From: an uncultured Cellulophaga sp.
Lineage (GTDB): Bacteria; Bacteroidota; Bacteroidia; Flavobacteriales; Flavobacteriaceae
Direction: 5' to 3'
Length of the DNA: 64,000 bases
Assembly: GCA_947496695.1 (NCBI GenBank)
Contig: CANMEI010000003.1
Coordinates: 156,109 to 220,108 of the forward strand
Notes under the pieces: model-generated
Database searches by the model: none
Seen by the model: only the letters and a program-made list of their open reading frames with translations
What the model was told of the DNA's origin: nothing
Translations under genes and position numbers: made by a program
Shown here: positions 55,331-64,000 of the stretch, piece after piece
How positions within the stretch are numbered: position 1 is the first letter of the stretch
How the letters are laid out: each line of letters starts with the position of its first letter

Positions 55331-56166
55331 TCTTCAACAAGCGTTGTCGTTGTTGGATTTCTATACGTATGAAAAGGTTGTTTTAAAAGTGCTTTTAAAT
55401 TTCCATTTTCAACCTCATCAGGAAAAGTATCAACTCCATAAACAATGGCATCTCTATCTAATTTCATAAAAGTACCAAACATTCTATCCCAAATAGAAAA
55501 TATATTTCCATAATTTGAGTCTGTATAAGGCAATACATAATGGTGATGTACTTTATGCATATCAGGCGACACAATCACCCAACTCAATAAATCATCTAAT
55601 TTTCTTGGTAGTTTAATATTTGCATGATTAAACTGTGTTGATACTAATGATAATGACTGGTAAAGCATAACAATACCTATTGGTGCTCCAACAACAAAAA
55701 CACCAAATAATGTAAAGGCAAACCTAACTAAACTTTCAAGTGGGTGATGCCTGTTTGCTGTTGTAGTATCAACATTATGATCTGTATGATGTACCAAATG
55801 CACCATCCAAAGTGGTTTTACTTTATGCTCTGTATAATGAGCTAAATAAGCCCCAAAAAAATCTAAAAGTAAAACACCTAAAAATATATATGCCCACAAA
55901 GGAAGTTCTAACCAATTAATAATTCCGAATTTATTAATTACAACCCAATCACTAGTTTTTAAAAGTAGAAAAGCTAATGCGAAATTTATAACAACTGTTG
56001 TTGCTGTAAAAAATAGATTAGGAAGTGCATGTTTCCATTTTCCATAATTAAACTTTACTAATGGTACTACACCTTCTAATATCCAAAAAAAAGTAATGCC
56101 ACCAACTAATATTAATGAACGATGTAATGAAGGGATATTTTCAAAATAGTTAATTATACTTTCCAT
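55327..56166 (-). CDS. Sterol desaturase / fatty acid hydroxylase family membrane protein
   Basis: The integral membrane di-iron protein has at least four hydrophobic helices and the His-cluster motifs AHYTEHKVKPLWMVHLVHH, HHTDHNVDTTTANRHHP and MHKVHHHY. Relatives oxidise sterols, fatty acids or ether lipids. I start at the Met at 56166 (279 residues) because a TATATTTA element sits 5 nt before it. The frame also runs to 56199. It overlaps the end of the divergent-strand NamZ-like gene by 4 nt. Confidence 0.85.
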   Translation of the reverse strand: MESIINYFENIPSLHRSLILVGGITFFWILEGVVPLVKFNYGKWKHALPNLFFTATTVVINFALAFLLLKTSDWVVINKFGIINWLELPLWAYIFLGVLLLDFFGAYLAHYTEHKVKPLWMVHLVHHTDHNVDTTTANRHHPLESLVRFAFTLFGVFVVGAPIGIVMLYQSLSLVSTQFNHANIKLPRKLDDLLSWVIVSPDMHKVHHHYVLPYTDSNYGNIFSIWDRMFGTFMKLDRDAIVYGVDTFPDEVENGNLKALLKQPFHTYRNPTTTTLVED

Positions 56167-56253
56167 AAGTATAAATATAATAAAAAATACAGCTATCAAT
56201 TACATATTTAATACCTAAAAGCGCAATTAACCCTAGTTACTCAATATTTAAGT

Positions 56254-56748
56254 TTACCTATTCAACTTACTTTTCATAGCTTCAACAATATTATATGCAG
56301 CAGGGCAAATAGCTACGTTTTTAATGGTAAGATTACTAATTTGTTGAAATTTTTTGCGATCTGTATGCGGAAATTCACGGCAAGCTTTTGGACGCACATC
56401 ATATATTGAACAGTAATTATCTGCTCCTAAAAAAGTACATGGTACTTGCTGTAACACATAATCGTTCTCCTCATCAATACGCAAATACTGATTTATAAAT
56501 TGTTGCGGTTTTTGCCTAAAATGTTTTGCTATACGTTCAACATCTGCATTTGTAAAAAGTGGCCCCGTCGTTTTGCAACAATTTGCACACTCTAAACAAT
56601 CTGTACGTTCAAATTCTTCAGTATGCAAATCTTGCATTAAGTAATCTAAATTCTTTGGCGATTTTTTTTTAAGTTTTGCAAAAAACTTTTTATTCTCGTT
56701 TTGCTTTTCTTTTGCTTTTTTAGGCAAGTTTGCAATAATATCTTCCAT
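56254..56748 (-). CDS. YkgJ-family cysteine cluster protein
   Basis: The 164-residue protein has the family's Cys cluster, CLECANCCKTTGPLF (about 56-70), then PCTFLGADNYCSIYD and RPKACREFPHTD, which together would hold a metal centre. The ATG overlaps the stop of the upstream DUF2059 gene (TAATG), so the two are coupled. The function is not known. A second member lies at 19382-19990. Confidence 0.9.
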   Translation of the reverse strand: MEDIIANLPKKAKEKQNENKKFFAKLKKKSPKNLDYLMQDLHTEEFERTDCLECANCCKTTGPLFTNADVERIAKHFRQKPQQFINQYLRIDEENDYVLQQVPCTFLGADNYCSIYDVRPKACREFPHTDRKKFQQISNLTIKNVAICPAAYNIVEAMKSKLNR

Positions 56749-57263
56749 TATTTTAATAAACTAACTGCCGTTTCATACAAATCACGACTCCAATTCTCTG
56801 ATGCTTTAGAAATTTCTTTTGTTAATATGGGTTGTTTTTGTAAAATTTTCTCACCTATTTCAGAAGTATAAAATTTATTAAGTGTCGTTTTTTGTGTCGC
56901 ATTCATTTTGGTTGGGTCATTAGCCAATTGCTTACCTGCATCACTTTCATAAAAAGAAGTCATTTCCTTTATAGTATCTTGACTGAAATTCTTTTCATAA
57001 ATAGGAACTAAAAGCACTATCATTTCTGATACATACTCATCTTTATTAGCCTTTAAATAAGTCCATCCATCCTTATTTGATTCTGATTTTGGATATTGTT
57101 TTTCAAGCATATTTAGTAATTCATCATATGCAAACTCATATTGTTTTGCAGATCCATTTGCCTTTAAATAGGCCTTTACATCATCAGAAAAACTTGTTTC
57201 TTGAACGCAACTAGTCATTCCAATAGCTATAAATAGAATATATATATTATTTAATATTTTCAT
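56748..57263 (-). CDS. DUF2059 lipoprotein
   Basis: The 171-residue lipoprotein (signal with Cys at 19, IGMTSC) has a mostly helical DUF2059 domain: VPIYEKNFSQDTIKEMTSFYESDAGKQL (about 86-113) is the core. Its function is unknown. It is translationally coupled to the YkgJ-family gene downstream. The divergent methyltransferase gene starts 62 nt away. Confidence 0.82.
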   Translation of the reverse strand: MKILNNIYILFIAIGMTSCVQETSFSDDVKAYLKANGSAKQYEFAYDELLNMLEKQYPKSESNKDGWTYLKANKDEYVSEMIVLLVPIYEKNFSQDTIKEMTSFYESDAGKQLANDPTKMNATQKTTLNKFYTSEIGEKILQKQPILTKEISKASENWSRDLYETAVSLLK

Positions 57264-57325
57264 ATCTGTTAAATATTTTATTAAGTACTTTAAATACCTG
57301 ATTTTTGTCGCAAATTACAAATTAA

Positions 57326-58036
57326 ATGCCAACTGATATTTTAGGAAATGCACTTTTAGATTTCCAAAACAAAAATTACAGCTCAGATATAAAAACGTAT
57401 TCTTCACTTGATGAAGAAGATACAATACCTGTTCCATATTTATTTCGTGACTATAAAGAAATGCCTCAAATTGAACAAAAAGCTTTAGCTTTATGCAAAG
57501 GTGATGTTTTAGATATTGGGTGTGGAGCAGGGAGCCATAGTTTGTATCTTCAAAATAAAGGACATTTGGTTACTGCTTTAGATTATTCAGTTGGTGCCAT
57601 TGAAGTTTGTAAACAAAGAGGAATTAAAAATACTATTTGTTCTAATATTTATACTTATAACGAGAAACAATACGATACACTTTTACTTTTAATGAATGGT
57701 GTAGGCCTTGCTGGTAAATTAAATCAAATAAATAGGTTTTTCACCCATTTAAAATCAATTTTAAAACCAGATGGTCAAATTATATTAGATTCTAGTGATA
57801 TAATTTATATGTTTCAAGAAGATGAAGATGGCGGTTATTGGATTCCGGATAACGATTATTATGGTGAAGTAACTTTTAATATGGAATACAAGAACAAAAA
57901 AAGTGACGCTTTTGATTGGTTATATATTGATTATAATACATTACAACGTGCTGCTATTGCTAACAACTTTAACTGTAAATTAATATTTGAGGGAGATCAT
58001 TATGATTATCTTGCTTCTCTGAGCTTGAATATATAA
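57326..58036 (+). CDS. SAM-dependent methyltransferase
   Basis: The 236-residue class I methyltransferase has motif I VLDIGCGAGSHSLYLQ (about 62-77), TALDYS (motif II) and a hydrophobic LLLMNGVGLAGK region (motif III-like). The C-terminal DAFDWLYIDY and Y-rich tail are less usual. The substrate is unknown. It is divergent from DUF2059 and precedes the metalloprotease gene by 51 nt. Confidence 0.82.
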   Translation: MPTDILGNALLDFQNKNYSSDIKTYSSLDEEDTIPVPYLFRDYKEMPQIEQKALALCKGDVLDIGCGAGSHSLYLQNKGHLVTALDYSVGAIEVCKQRGIKNTICSNIYTYNEKQYDTLLLLMNGVGLAGKLNQINRFFTHLKSILKPDGQIILDSSDIIYMFQEDEDGGYWIPDNDYYGEVTFNMEYKNKKSDAFDWLYIDYNTLQRAAIANNFNCKLIFEGDHYDYLASLSLNI

Positions 58037-58087
58037 TAGAAAACAGATACAACCGTTATATTTAATAGCTACGTTTTACATTATACT

Positions 58088-58912
58088 ATGAAAAATAAAT
58101 CTTTACTAATATTAGGTATTTTTGCTTTATTTATATGGAATTGCTCTAAGAGTAATTCATCTTCTTCTGATGAAGAAAATTCAGAAACACTTACTGTTAA
58201 CAAAACACTTAACGAGCAATCTACAGGTTCATCAGCAAATGATTTTTTATCTAATGATAATTATGATAAATTAATTATTGAAATAGCATATGTAACAGGC
58301 TACAAACCAGAAGAGCAAGCTATTTTAGATAATATCGAATTTATTGAAGAAATTAGTTATAAAGAAGATATAGAAATCCAATATCTTGAATTAGACTCAC
58401 CTGATAAAGAAACATTAACTACCCAAGAAGTTTATGAATTAGAACAAGAAAACCGTACTGCTTATAATTCTGATAGTACTTTAGCCATGTATATTTACTT
58501 TTCTGATGCAACATATTCAGAAGATGACCCTGATTCTGATTTATTTACGCTTGGTGCTGTTTACTTAAACACTTCTATGGTTATTTATGAAGAATCAGTA
58601 AGAACTATAGCAAGTAAATCTTCATTAATATCAAATGCTACAGTAGAAACTGCTACTTTAAATCATGAATTTGGCCACCTATTTGGTTTGGTTAATATTG
58701 GCTCCGATATGGTTAATGATCATGAAGACGAAACCACTAATGATGATGGAGAAACAGTTGGTAACCAACATTGCAATCAAGACGGCTGTTTAATGCGTGC
58801 TGAATTAGAATTTAATACCGGAATGAGCAAAATGCTTACCGCTAAAAACGGACAGGTACCTGATTTAGATGCTGAATGTTTATTAGATGTTGCAGCAAAC
58901 GGTGGCCGTTAA
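58088..58912 (+). CDS. Lipoprotein metalloprotease with archaemetzincin-like site
   Basis: The 274-residue lipoprotein (Cys at 19) has an acidic serine-rich linker and a metalloprotease domain. The zinc motif HEFGHLFGLVN spans residues 193-203, with catalytic Glu194 and an Asn at the usual third-ligand position. At 228-236 comes HCNQDGCLM, which matches the CX4CXM part of the archaemetzincin motif, displaced by about 25 residues (LVNIGSDMVN and an acidic loop). The CXXC found further on in archaemetzincins is missing. It probably digests peptides at the envelope. Confidence 0.8.
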   Translation: MKNKSLLILGIFALFIWNCSKSNSSSSDEENSETLTVNKTLNEQSTGSSANDFLSNDNYDKLIIEIAYVTGYKPEEQAILDNIEFIEEISYKEDIEIQYLELDSPDKETLTTQEVYELEQENRTAYNSDSTLAMYIYFSDATYSEDDPDSDLFTLGAVYLNTSMVIYEESVRTIASKSSLISNATVETATLNHEFGHLFGLVNIGSDMVNDHEDETTNDDGETVGNQHCNQDGCLMRAELEFNTGMSKMLTAKNGQVPDLDAECLLDVAANGGR

Positions 58913-58938
58913 TATGCCTAATTAATAAGTATTAAAAA

Positions 58939-59571
58939 CTAAGGTATATTTAAATACTTATGAGTTTGTAATGACACTTTCCATTTAGGGTTTTTCATTA
59001 CATAATCAACAATAAGTGGCACCATTTTTTCACGTACACTCCATTCTGGCTGTAAGTACAGAATGCAATCTTTGTTCGTTTTAGCTGCTTGTTCTTCAGC
59101 AAAAATAAAATCGTGTTTGTTAAAAATTATCATTTTTAATTCGTGAGCTTCATCGTAAATTTTACCTTCTGGTAGTTTGTTTTTTTTAGGTGATAAGCAA
59201 ATCCAATCCCAAACACCTGATAATGGGTATGCTCCCGAAGTTTCAATATGTGTTTGTACATTTTTAGCTTTCAATCCTTTTGTTAAAGGCCCCATATCCC
59301 AAGTAAGTGGTTCACCTCCTGTAATCACGATAGTATCTGAATAAGAAGTAGCGTTGGTAATTATTTTATCAATTGCAGTTGGCGGATGAGTTTCTGCATT
59401 CCAACTTTCCTTAACATCACACCAATGGCAACCCACATCACAACCACCTACTCTAATAAAATAAGCTGCAGTTCCTTTATGAAAACCTTCTCCTTGAATT
59501 GTATAAAATTCTTCCATAAGAGGTAACATTTCCCCTTTATTGACCAATGTCAAAACTTCATTCTCTAACAT
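58939..59571 (-). CDS. queE: 7-carboxy-7-deazaguanine synthase (QueE)
   Basis: This radical SAM enzyme of queuosine/deazaguanine synthesis converts 6-carboxy-tetrahydropterin to 7-carboxy-7-deazaguanine. From the Met at 59571 (210 residues) the protein has FYTIQGEG, the CX3CX2C cluster CDVGCHWC that binds the [4Fe-4S] centre, and TGGEPLTW. The upstream extension of the frame by 14 codons lacks family similarity. A perfect -7 element 4 nt before this ATG supports the start. No other queuosine gene is adjacent. Confidence 0.92.
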   Translation of the reverse strand: MLENEVLTLVNKGEMLPLMEEFYTIQGEGFHKGTAAYFIRVGGCDVGCHWCDVKESWNAETHPPTAIDKIITNATSYSDTIVITGGEPLTWDMGPLTKGLKAKNVQTHIETSGAYPLSGVWDWICLSPKKNKLPEGKIYDEAHELKMIIFNKHDFIFAEEQAAKTNKDCILYLQPEWSVREKMVPLIVDYVMKNPKWKVSLQTHKYLNIP

Positions 59572-59575
59572 GCTG

Positions 59576-59583
59576 CAAAGATA
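59576..59583 (-). promoter_or_regulatory. -7 element TATCTTTG, 4 nt before the queE ATG
   Basis: The minus strand reads TATCTTTG, CAGC, ATG (59571). A TTG (59610-59608) is 24 nt upstream, near the expected -33 position. It is the best of the three start-abutting elements. Confidence 0.6.
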
Positions 59584-59699
59584 CATTTTAGTTATGAGTC
59601 TAACACACAACAATTAAATTTGTCTTAATTGAAAATCTAAGCATCATAACATTTTTTCAATTGGGTAAAAAACACTTATTTTTATACAAAATTAACTTG

Positions 59700-61208
59700 A
59701 TGAGTAGCAAAGACGAATTCTTTAAACATATAACAGAAGGGTACCAAACCAAAGGTGATTTTATCACCATGGGTTCTGCCATATTAGAAGGAGAAACATT
59801 AACTGATGCTTTTGTAAAAATTCCTCTTAAAACTTTAAACAGACACGGTCTTATTGCAGGTGCTACAGGTACAGGGAAAACAAAAACACTTCAAGTACTT
59901 GCTGAAAATTTATCTGAAAAAGGAATTCCAGTATTACTGATGGACCTTAAAGGTGATTTAAGTGGTTTAGCACAACCTAGTCCTGGGCACCCAAAAATAG
60001 ATGAAAGACATACAAAAATTGGATTGCCTTTTGAACCAAAAAAATTTCCTGTAGAAATTTTATCATTATCAGAACAAGATGGTGTTAAATTACGTGCAAC
60101 CGTTTCTGAGTTTGGCCCTACCCTCTTATCAAGAATATTAGATTTAACCGAAACCCAAGAAGGTATTGTTGCTGTGGTTTTTAAATATTGCGATGATAAT
60201 AAATTACCTCTTTTAGATTTAAAAGATTTTAAAAAAGTACTACAATTTGCAACTGAAGGTGGTAAAGCCGAATTCACAAGAGATTACGGAAGAATAAGTA
60301 CTAGTTCTACAGGTGCTATTCTTAGGAAAATTATAGAACTAGAACAGCAAGGTGCTGATTTATTTTTTGGCGAAAAATCTTTCGATGTAAATGATTTAAC
60401 GAGAATTGATGAAAACGGAAAAGGATATATTAATATATTAAGACTTACAGATATTCAAGATAGGCCAAAATTGTTTTCAACTTTTATGCTAAGCCTACTA
60501 GCTGAAATATATGATACATTCCCTGAACAAGGAGATGCTGACCAACCTGAGTTAATTTTATTTATTGACGAAGCACATTTAATATTTAAAGAAGCATCAA
60601 AAGCTTTGTTAGACCAAATTGAGAGTATTGTAAAACTTATTCGATCAAAAGGTATCGGAATTTATTTTGTTACACAAAACCCTACTGATGTACCTAATGA
60701 TGTTTTATCACAATTAGGGTTAAAAGTACAGCATGCATTACGTGCTTTTACTGCACGGGACAGAAAAGCAATAAAACTAACTGCAGAAAATTATCCTGAA
60801 TCTGAATTTTACGACACTAAAGAAGTGCTTACATCACTAGGTATTGGAGAAGCTTTAATCTCTGCTTTAGACGAAAAAGGTAGACCAACACCATTAGCTG
60901 CTACAATGCTTCGTGCTCCAATGAGCCGTATGGATGTACTTACGAACAATGAGTTAAATGAACTAATAGACCGTTCGAGCTTAGTTAAAAAATATAATGA
61001 TATTATTGATCGTGAAAGTGCTTATGAAATATTAAATAAAAAAATAGAAAAAGCTGAAGAATTAGCTGAAAAAGAAAAAAACAAACCTAAAGCAAAAACA
61101 GCTTCAAGAAGTAGAGCGAGCACAAGACAAAACCCAATTATTAAAGTTTTAACTAGTGCTACCTTTATTAGAGGCGTACTAGGTGTATTAAAAAAAGTAA
61201 TTCGCTAA
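59700..61208 (+). CDS. HerA-like / DUF853 ATPase
   Basis: The 502-residue P-loop ATPase has Walker A GATGTGKTK (about 53-61), Walker B LILFIDEAHLIF (near 282), VLSQLGLKVQHALRAFT (sensor region) and a basic C-terminal tail (KPKAKTASRSRAS). This is the DUF853 'helicase HerA-like' group, whose nucleic acid role is presumed only. I start at the ATG at 59700 because MSSKDEFFKHI is the usual N-terminus; the frame also opens on a TTG at 59661. It is divergent from queE. Confidence 0.9.
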   Translation: MSSKDEFFKHITEGYQTKGDFITMGSAILEGETLTDAFVKIPLKTLNRHGLIAGATGTGKTKTLQVLAENLSEKGIPVLLMDLKGDLSGLAQPSPGHPKIDERHTKIGLPFEPKKFPVEILSLSEQDGVKLRATVSEFGPTLLSRILDLTETQEGIVAVVFKYCDDNKLPLLDLKDFKKVLQFATEGGKAEFTRDYGRISTSSTGAILRKIIELEQQGADLFFGEKSFDVNDLTRIDENGKGYINILRLTDIQDRPKLFSTFMLSLLAEIYDTFPEQGDADQPELILFIDEAHLIFKEASKALLDQIESIVKLIRSKGIGIYFVTQNPTDVPNDVLSQLGLKVQHALRAFTARDRKAIKLTAENYPESEFYDTKEVLTSLGIGEALISALDEKGRPTPLAATMLRAPMSRMDVLTNNELNELIDRSSLVKKYNDIIDRESAYEILNKKIEKAEELAEKEKNKPKAKTASRSRASTRQNPIIKVLTSATFIRGVLGVLKKVIR

Positions 61209-61246
61209 AACTTAGTAAAAATTTAATATTGATATTATATCTAAAA

Positions 61247-61858
61247 ATGAAAAACATATTATCTGTTGCTTTAATTGCAACTTCACTCCTATTTTTAAAC
61301 TGTGAAAAAGAAAACACTAAGTTTAAAATTACTACAACCGCTTTAGGTGAATTAACTAAAGACACAAAAATTATCGATTTAGAAACACTATATGCAGAAG
61401 ATTCTATAGTTGCTACTAATGGAGTACCAAAAATGAATTTGAGTACTATAACTTCCGAGTCTAATGATGATTCTAGTGAACGTATTATAAAGGATGGCTT
61501 TAGTTACCAAAAAATAGAAATATTTGAAAAAGGAGGTGCTCATTTACTAAGCCTAACCCCTAGTAAAGATTCGGTACCTACTATTGAGAATATCCGTATT
61601 TATGATCCTCGCTTTAAAACAGAAAAAGGCGTTACAATAAACAGCACTTTTAAAGAGATTAAAGACAATTATACTATTAAGAAAATAATTACTACGATAA
61701 ACAATGTGGTAATCTTACTAAAAGACAGTCCTGTTTATTTTACAATTGACAAACAACAGTTACCTGCAAGTCTACGCTATAATTCTAGTGTAAATATAGA
61801 AGAAGTACAAATACCTGATACTGCCAAAATAAAATACATGTGGATGGCTTGGGAATAA
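61247..61858 (+). CDS. Lipoprotein of unknown function
   Basis: The 203-residue lipoprotein has signal MKNILSVALIATSLLFLNC (Cys at 19) and a beta-rich body. It has a serine-rich segment and a C-terminal WMAWE. The start at 61247 is the ATG; the TTG at 61229 is upstream in the same frame. I do not recognise the family. It lies 38 nt after the HerA-like gene and may be co-transcribed. Confidence 0.75.
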   Translation: MKNILSVALIATSLLFLNCEKENTKFKITTTALGELTKDTKIIDLETLYAEDSIVATNGVPKMNLSTITSESNDDSSERIIKDGFSYQKIEIFEKGGAHLLSLTPSKDSVPTIENIRIYDPRFKTEKGVTINSTFKEIKDNYTIKKIITTINNVVILLKDSPVYFTIDKQQLPASLRYNSSVNIEEVQIPDTAKIKYMWMAWE

Positions 61859-61902
61859 ACACCCAAAGATTACAATTGTTTAATTCACATATATTTTAAA
61901 TC

Positions 61903-62268
61903 ATGAAAAAATATACAATACAAAAATCTCCATTTAAAGTACCTACAACCGACGGCAAGTTAATTGAAGAGCATTTTGGAAAAGCCAGCACAAACGACAA
62001 CAATTTAAGTGTTGCCCATATGGTCGCACCTGCTGGTTGGAGTGAACCTTTTCAAACACCTGAATTTGACGAATACACATATATTATTAAAGGTAAAAAG
62101 CAATTTATTATTGGTAATGAAACTCTAATATTAGAAGCTGGTCAATCAATAAAAATTGAAAAAAATACTAGAATTCAGTATTCAAATCCTTTTAAAGAAT
62201 CTTGTGAATATATAGCTATATGCTTACCTGCCTTTGATTTTACAAAAGTTCATAGAGAAGAAGTATAA
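61903..62268 (+). CDS. Cupin-domain protein
   Basis: The 121-residue single cupin barrel has PAGWSEPFQTPEFDEYTYIIKG (first cupin motif region) and QSIKIEKNTRIQYSNP (second). The His/Glu metal ligands are partly replaced, so it may bind a small molecule rather than catalyse oxygenation. It shares an overlapping TAATG with the following hydrolase gene, indicating coupled translation. Confidence 0.85.
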   Translation: MKKYTIQKSPFKVPTTDGKLIEEHFGKASTNDNNLSVAHMVAPAGWSEPFQTPEFDEYTYIIKGKKQFIIGNETLILEAGQSIKIEKNTRIQYSNPFKESCEYIAICLPAFDFTKVHREEV

Positions 62269-63095
62269 TGAAAAAATACATTCCTATATTATTTGGCAAA
62301 TACATTAATACGTTATCTAAATTATCAAAAAACAAGGCTATAGAAAAAGCCTTTTTACTTTTCTGTACTCCGAGAAAAGGAAAAGTAAAAGAGTTTCAAA
62401 AAGAGTTTTTAGATAATGCTAAGTTTGAAAAAGTAGAAACCAATTCATTAACCTTACAAACCTATAAATGGGAAGGTAATAAAGAGACTGTTTTATTATT
62501 ACACGGCTGGGAAAGCAATGTTTTTAGATGGCGTAAATTAATAGGTTTTTTAAAAGAAGAAGGTTTTAATACTATAGCTTTTGATGCTCCAGCACATGGA
62601 AACTCTTCCGGTAACATATTACACGTGCCTATATACACAAAATGCACAAAAGATATTATAGCTAAATATAAGCCTAAATACATAATTGGGCATTCTCTAG
62701 GAGGAATGACAACAATTTACAACCAATACAAAAACCCTAATAATGACATTGAAAAAATAGTTTCATTAGGTGCACCTTCTGAGCTTTCAGAAATAATGAA
62801 TCACTACAAGAATTTATTGCAATTAAACACTAAAGTGGTTAAAGGTTTAGAAGAGTACTTTATTAATAATTTTAATATTAAAGTCAACGAGTTTTCTACT
62901 GCAAAATTCGTTAAAAACAATACTACCCCCGGACTTATTGTTCATGATAAATTTGATAAAATTGCACCTTTTAGTTCATCTAAAAATATTCATAAAAATT
63001 GGAAAAACAGTATTCTTATTAAAACTGAAGGGTTAGGACATTCATTACATCAAGATGATGTAAATAATCAAATTATAACTTTTCTAAAAAAATAA
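62268..63095 (+). CDS. Alpha/beta hydrolase
   Basis: The 275-residue hydrolase has VLLLHGWESNVFRW (oxyanion region, about 71-84), the nucleophile elbow GHSLGG, an Asp near the LIVHDKFDKIAPF turn (catalytic acid), and His in GLGHSLHQDD. The catalytic triad is complete. No signal peptide is seen. The substrate is unknown. The start ATG overlaps the cupin stop. Confidence 0.9.
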   Translation: MKKYIPILFGKYINTLSKLSKNKAIEKAFLLFCTPRKGKVKEFQKEFLDNAKFEKVETNSLTLQTYKWEGNKETVLLLHGWESNVFRWRKLIGFLKEEGFNTIAFDAPAHGNSSGNILHVPIYTKCTKDIIAKYKPKYIIGHSLGGMTTIYNQYKNPNNDIEKIVSLGAPSELSEIMNHYKNLLQLNTKVVKGLEEYFINNFNIKVNEFSTAKFVKNNTTPGLIVHDKFDKIAPFSSSKNIHKNWKNSILIKTEGLGHSLHQDDVNNQIITFLKK

Positions 63096-63105
63096 ACTAG
63101 TTTAA

Positions 63106-64000
63106 TTAAAAGGTTATAGTGAAGGTAGATCCTTTATTTATTTGACTCTCTAAAGTAATTTCACCACCTAAATTAGTTACATGGTAATTTATTAAATACA
63201 AACCTACTCCCTTACTATCTTTATTATAGTGAAACTTCTGGCTAATTTTAAACACCTTATTTTTAACAGCTTCCATATCAAAGCCTAATCCATTATCTGT
63301 ATAAATAAGTTTAGTTTTACCACCTTCCAATTTAGTTGAAATATGTATTACAGAATTTTCAATTAAAGGGTTGGCATATTTTATAGAATTGGTTATAAAA
63401 TTTAAAAAAATACTTTCCATATAACACTCATTAAAAGCCACTTGTTCTATTTCAGAAAAATCACATATAAATTGTGTTTTAGAGTCTTTTATTAATGCAC
63501 TAATTGAATTTTTAACTTTTTCAAAAGTATCTTGAAAATTTACCTCATCTATTTTTAGATCTAAATTATCAACTTCTTCTATACGATCAACGTAATTATC
63601 TAATGATTTTTTTAAACCGTATGTTGATTCCTTTATTAGGTTGACAATTTCAAAAGTTTCAGGATCTTTGTCTTTTTCTATTTCTAGAATATCAACTAAT
63701 GTCAATAAATTATTTAAAGGCGATCTTAAATCATGTGAAGTTTTGTAGTTTAAATTTTTTAAACTTTTACTCTTTTTTTCTAATTCATAAAGATGATTTA
63801 CACGCTCTTCTTCTAATTTTTTCTTATATGTTATATCTTTAGCAATGCCGTAAATTAATTTTTCTTCAATTACAGTCATTAACGTCCAATGAAACCATAC
63901 AATTTCTCCAGATTTAGTTACATATCTATTTTCAACACTTGCTACTGGAATATTTTTACGCAAATCTTCTCCATATTTAAGAGTACGTGGCACATCTTCT
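63106..64000 (-). CDS. PAS-domain sensor histidine kinase (5' end outside window)
   Basis: The frame is open through the right edge. It encodes a PAS_3-type tail (VENRYVTKSGEIVWFHWT), a coiled linker, the H-box SHDLRSPLNN and an ATPase domain with NFITNSIKYANP, DNGLGFD and KGVGLYLINY. There is no membrane segment in the visible part, so upstream sequence decides whether it is soluble or membrane-bound. No response regulator is adjacent on the visible side. It is convergent with the hydrolase gene. Confidence 0.92.
   Translation of the reverse strand, partial: EDVPRTLKYGEDLRKNIPVASVENRYVTKSGEIVWFHWTLMTVIEEKLIYGIAKDITYKKKLEEERVNHLYELEKKSKSLKNLNYKTSHDLRSPLNNLLTLVDILEIEKDKDPETFEIVNLIKESTYGLKKSLDNYVDRIEEVDNLDLKIDEVNFQDTFEKVKNSISALIKDSKTQFICDFSEIEQVAFNECYMESIFLNFITNSIKYANPLIENSVIHISTKLEGGKTKLIYTDNGLGFDMEAVKNKVFKISQKFHYNKDSKGVGLYLINYHVTNLGGEITLESQINKGSTFTITF

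Noticed and set aside
1..64000. CRISPR arrays, insertion sequences, prophage or tRNA genes
   Set aside because: I read the intergenic regions for direct repeats, terminal inverted repeats with transposase genes and cloverleaf sequences, and found none. The hairpins seen are terminators.

Overview
The window looks like chromosomal backbone from a marine-type member of the Flavobacteriaceae (Bacteroidota). The evidence is an AT-rich sequence, a fused SecDF, almost no Shine-Dalgarno sequences, several copies of the Bacteroidota -7 promoter element TAnnTTTG, a tmRNA with the tag GENNYALAA and no encoded CCA, many short lipoproteins with a Cys lipobox, DUF6588/DUF2911/DUF1343 families and a KDO-8-phosphate synthase (Gram-negative envelope). 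I see no phage, insertion sequence, CRISPR array or tRNA gene. Both ends cut through sensor histidine kinases.

Layout. 1-8.9 kb: truncated histidine kinase, secDF, malate dehydrogenase, a small lipoprotein, a histidine kinase/receiver pair and a DUF6588 outer-membrane protein. 8.9-20 kb: gyrB, asnB, DUF2911, a FUSC membrane protein, a lipoprotein amidohydrolase, an ABC-F ATPase and a cysteine-cluster protein. 20-29 kb: OmpA-type lipid/peptidoglycan-anchoring protein, an operon of a 1000-residue TPR protein and a plugless TonB-receptor-like barrel, then ftsE, a membrane-anchored NUDIX protein and a polyphosphate-glucokinase-like ROK kinase. 29-36 kb: typA, kdsA, DUF1361, a saccharopine/alanine dehydrogenase-like enzyme and tmRNA. 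36-45 kb: an OMPLA-type phospholipase, a decaying locus, DUF3592, a VOC protein, a hibernation factor, DUF421, a 50-residue Pmp3/YqaE protein, an HPII-type catalase, a lone receiver and an ATP-grasp/GNAT pair. 45-51.5 kb: an M19 dipeptidase, a persulfide-dioxygenase-like MBL/rhodanese fusion and a SulP permease (sulfur theme), then an epimerase. 51.5-64 kb: M20 peptidase, LolC/E-like permease, NamZ-like muramidase, sterol-desaturase-like protein, YkgJ-like protein, DUF2059, methyltransferase, an unusual metalloprotease, QueE, a HerA-like ATPase, cupin, hydrolase and a truncated kinase.

Most transcription units are short. Strong hairpin terminators separate convergent pairs, and many of these read as terminators on both strands. 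The observations I rate highest are: three genes whose ATG lies exactly 4 nt after a perfect TAnnTTTG element, suggesting leaderless transcripts; a secreted metalloprotease with an archaemetzincin-like CX4CXM site displaced by about 25 residues; a 612-nt gap between divergent genes holding a perfect 20-bp terminator-like hairpin with no gene to terminate; a translationally coupled PurD-like ATP-grasp/GNAT pair; and the TPR/barrel operon. No single locus stands out as a clearly new defence or mobile system.
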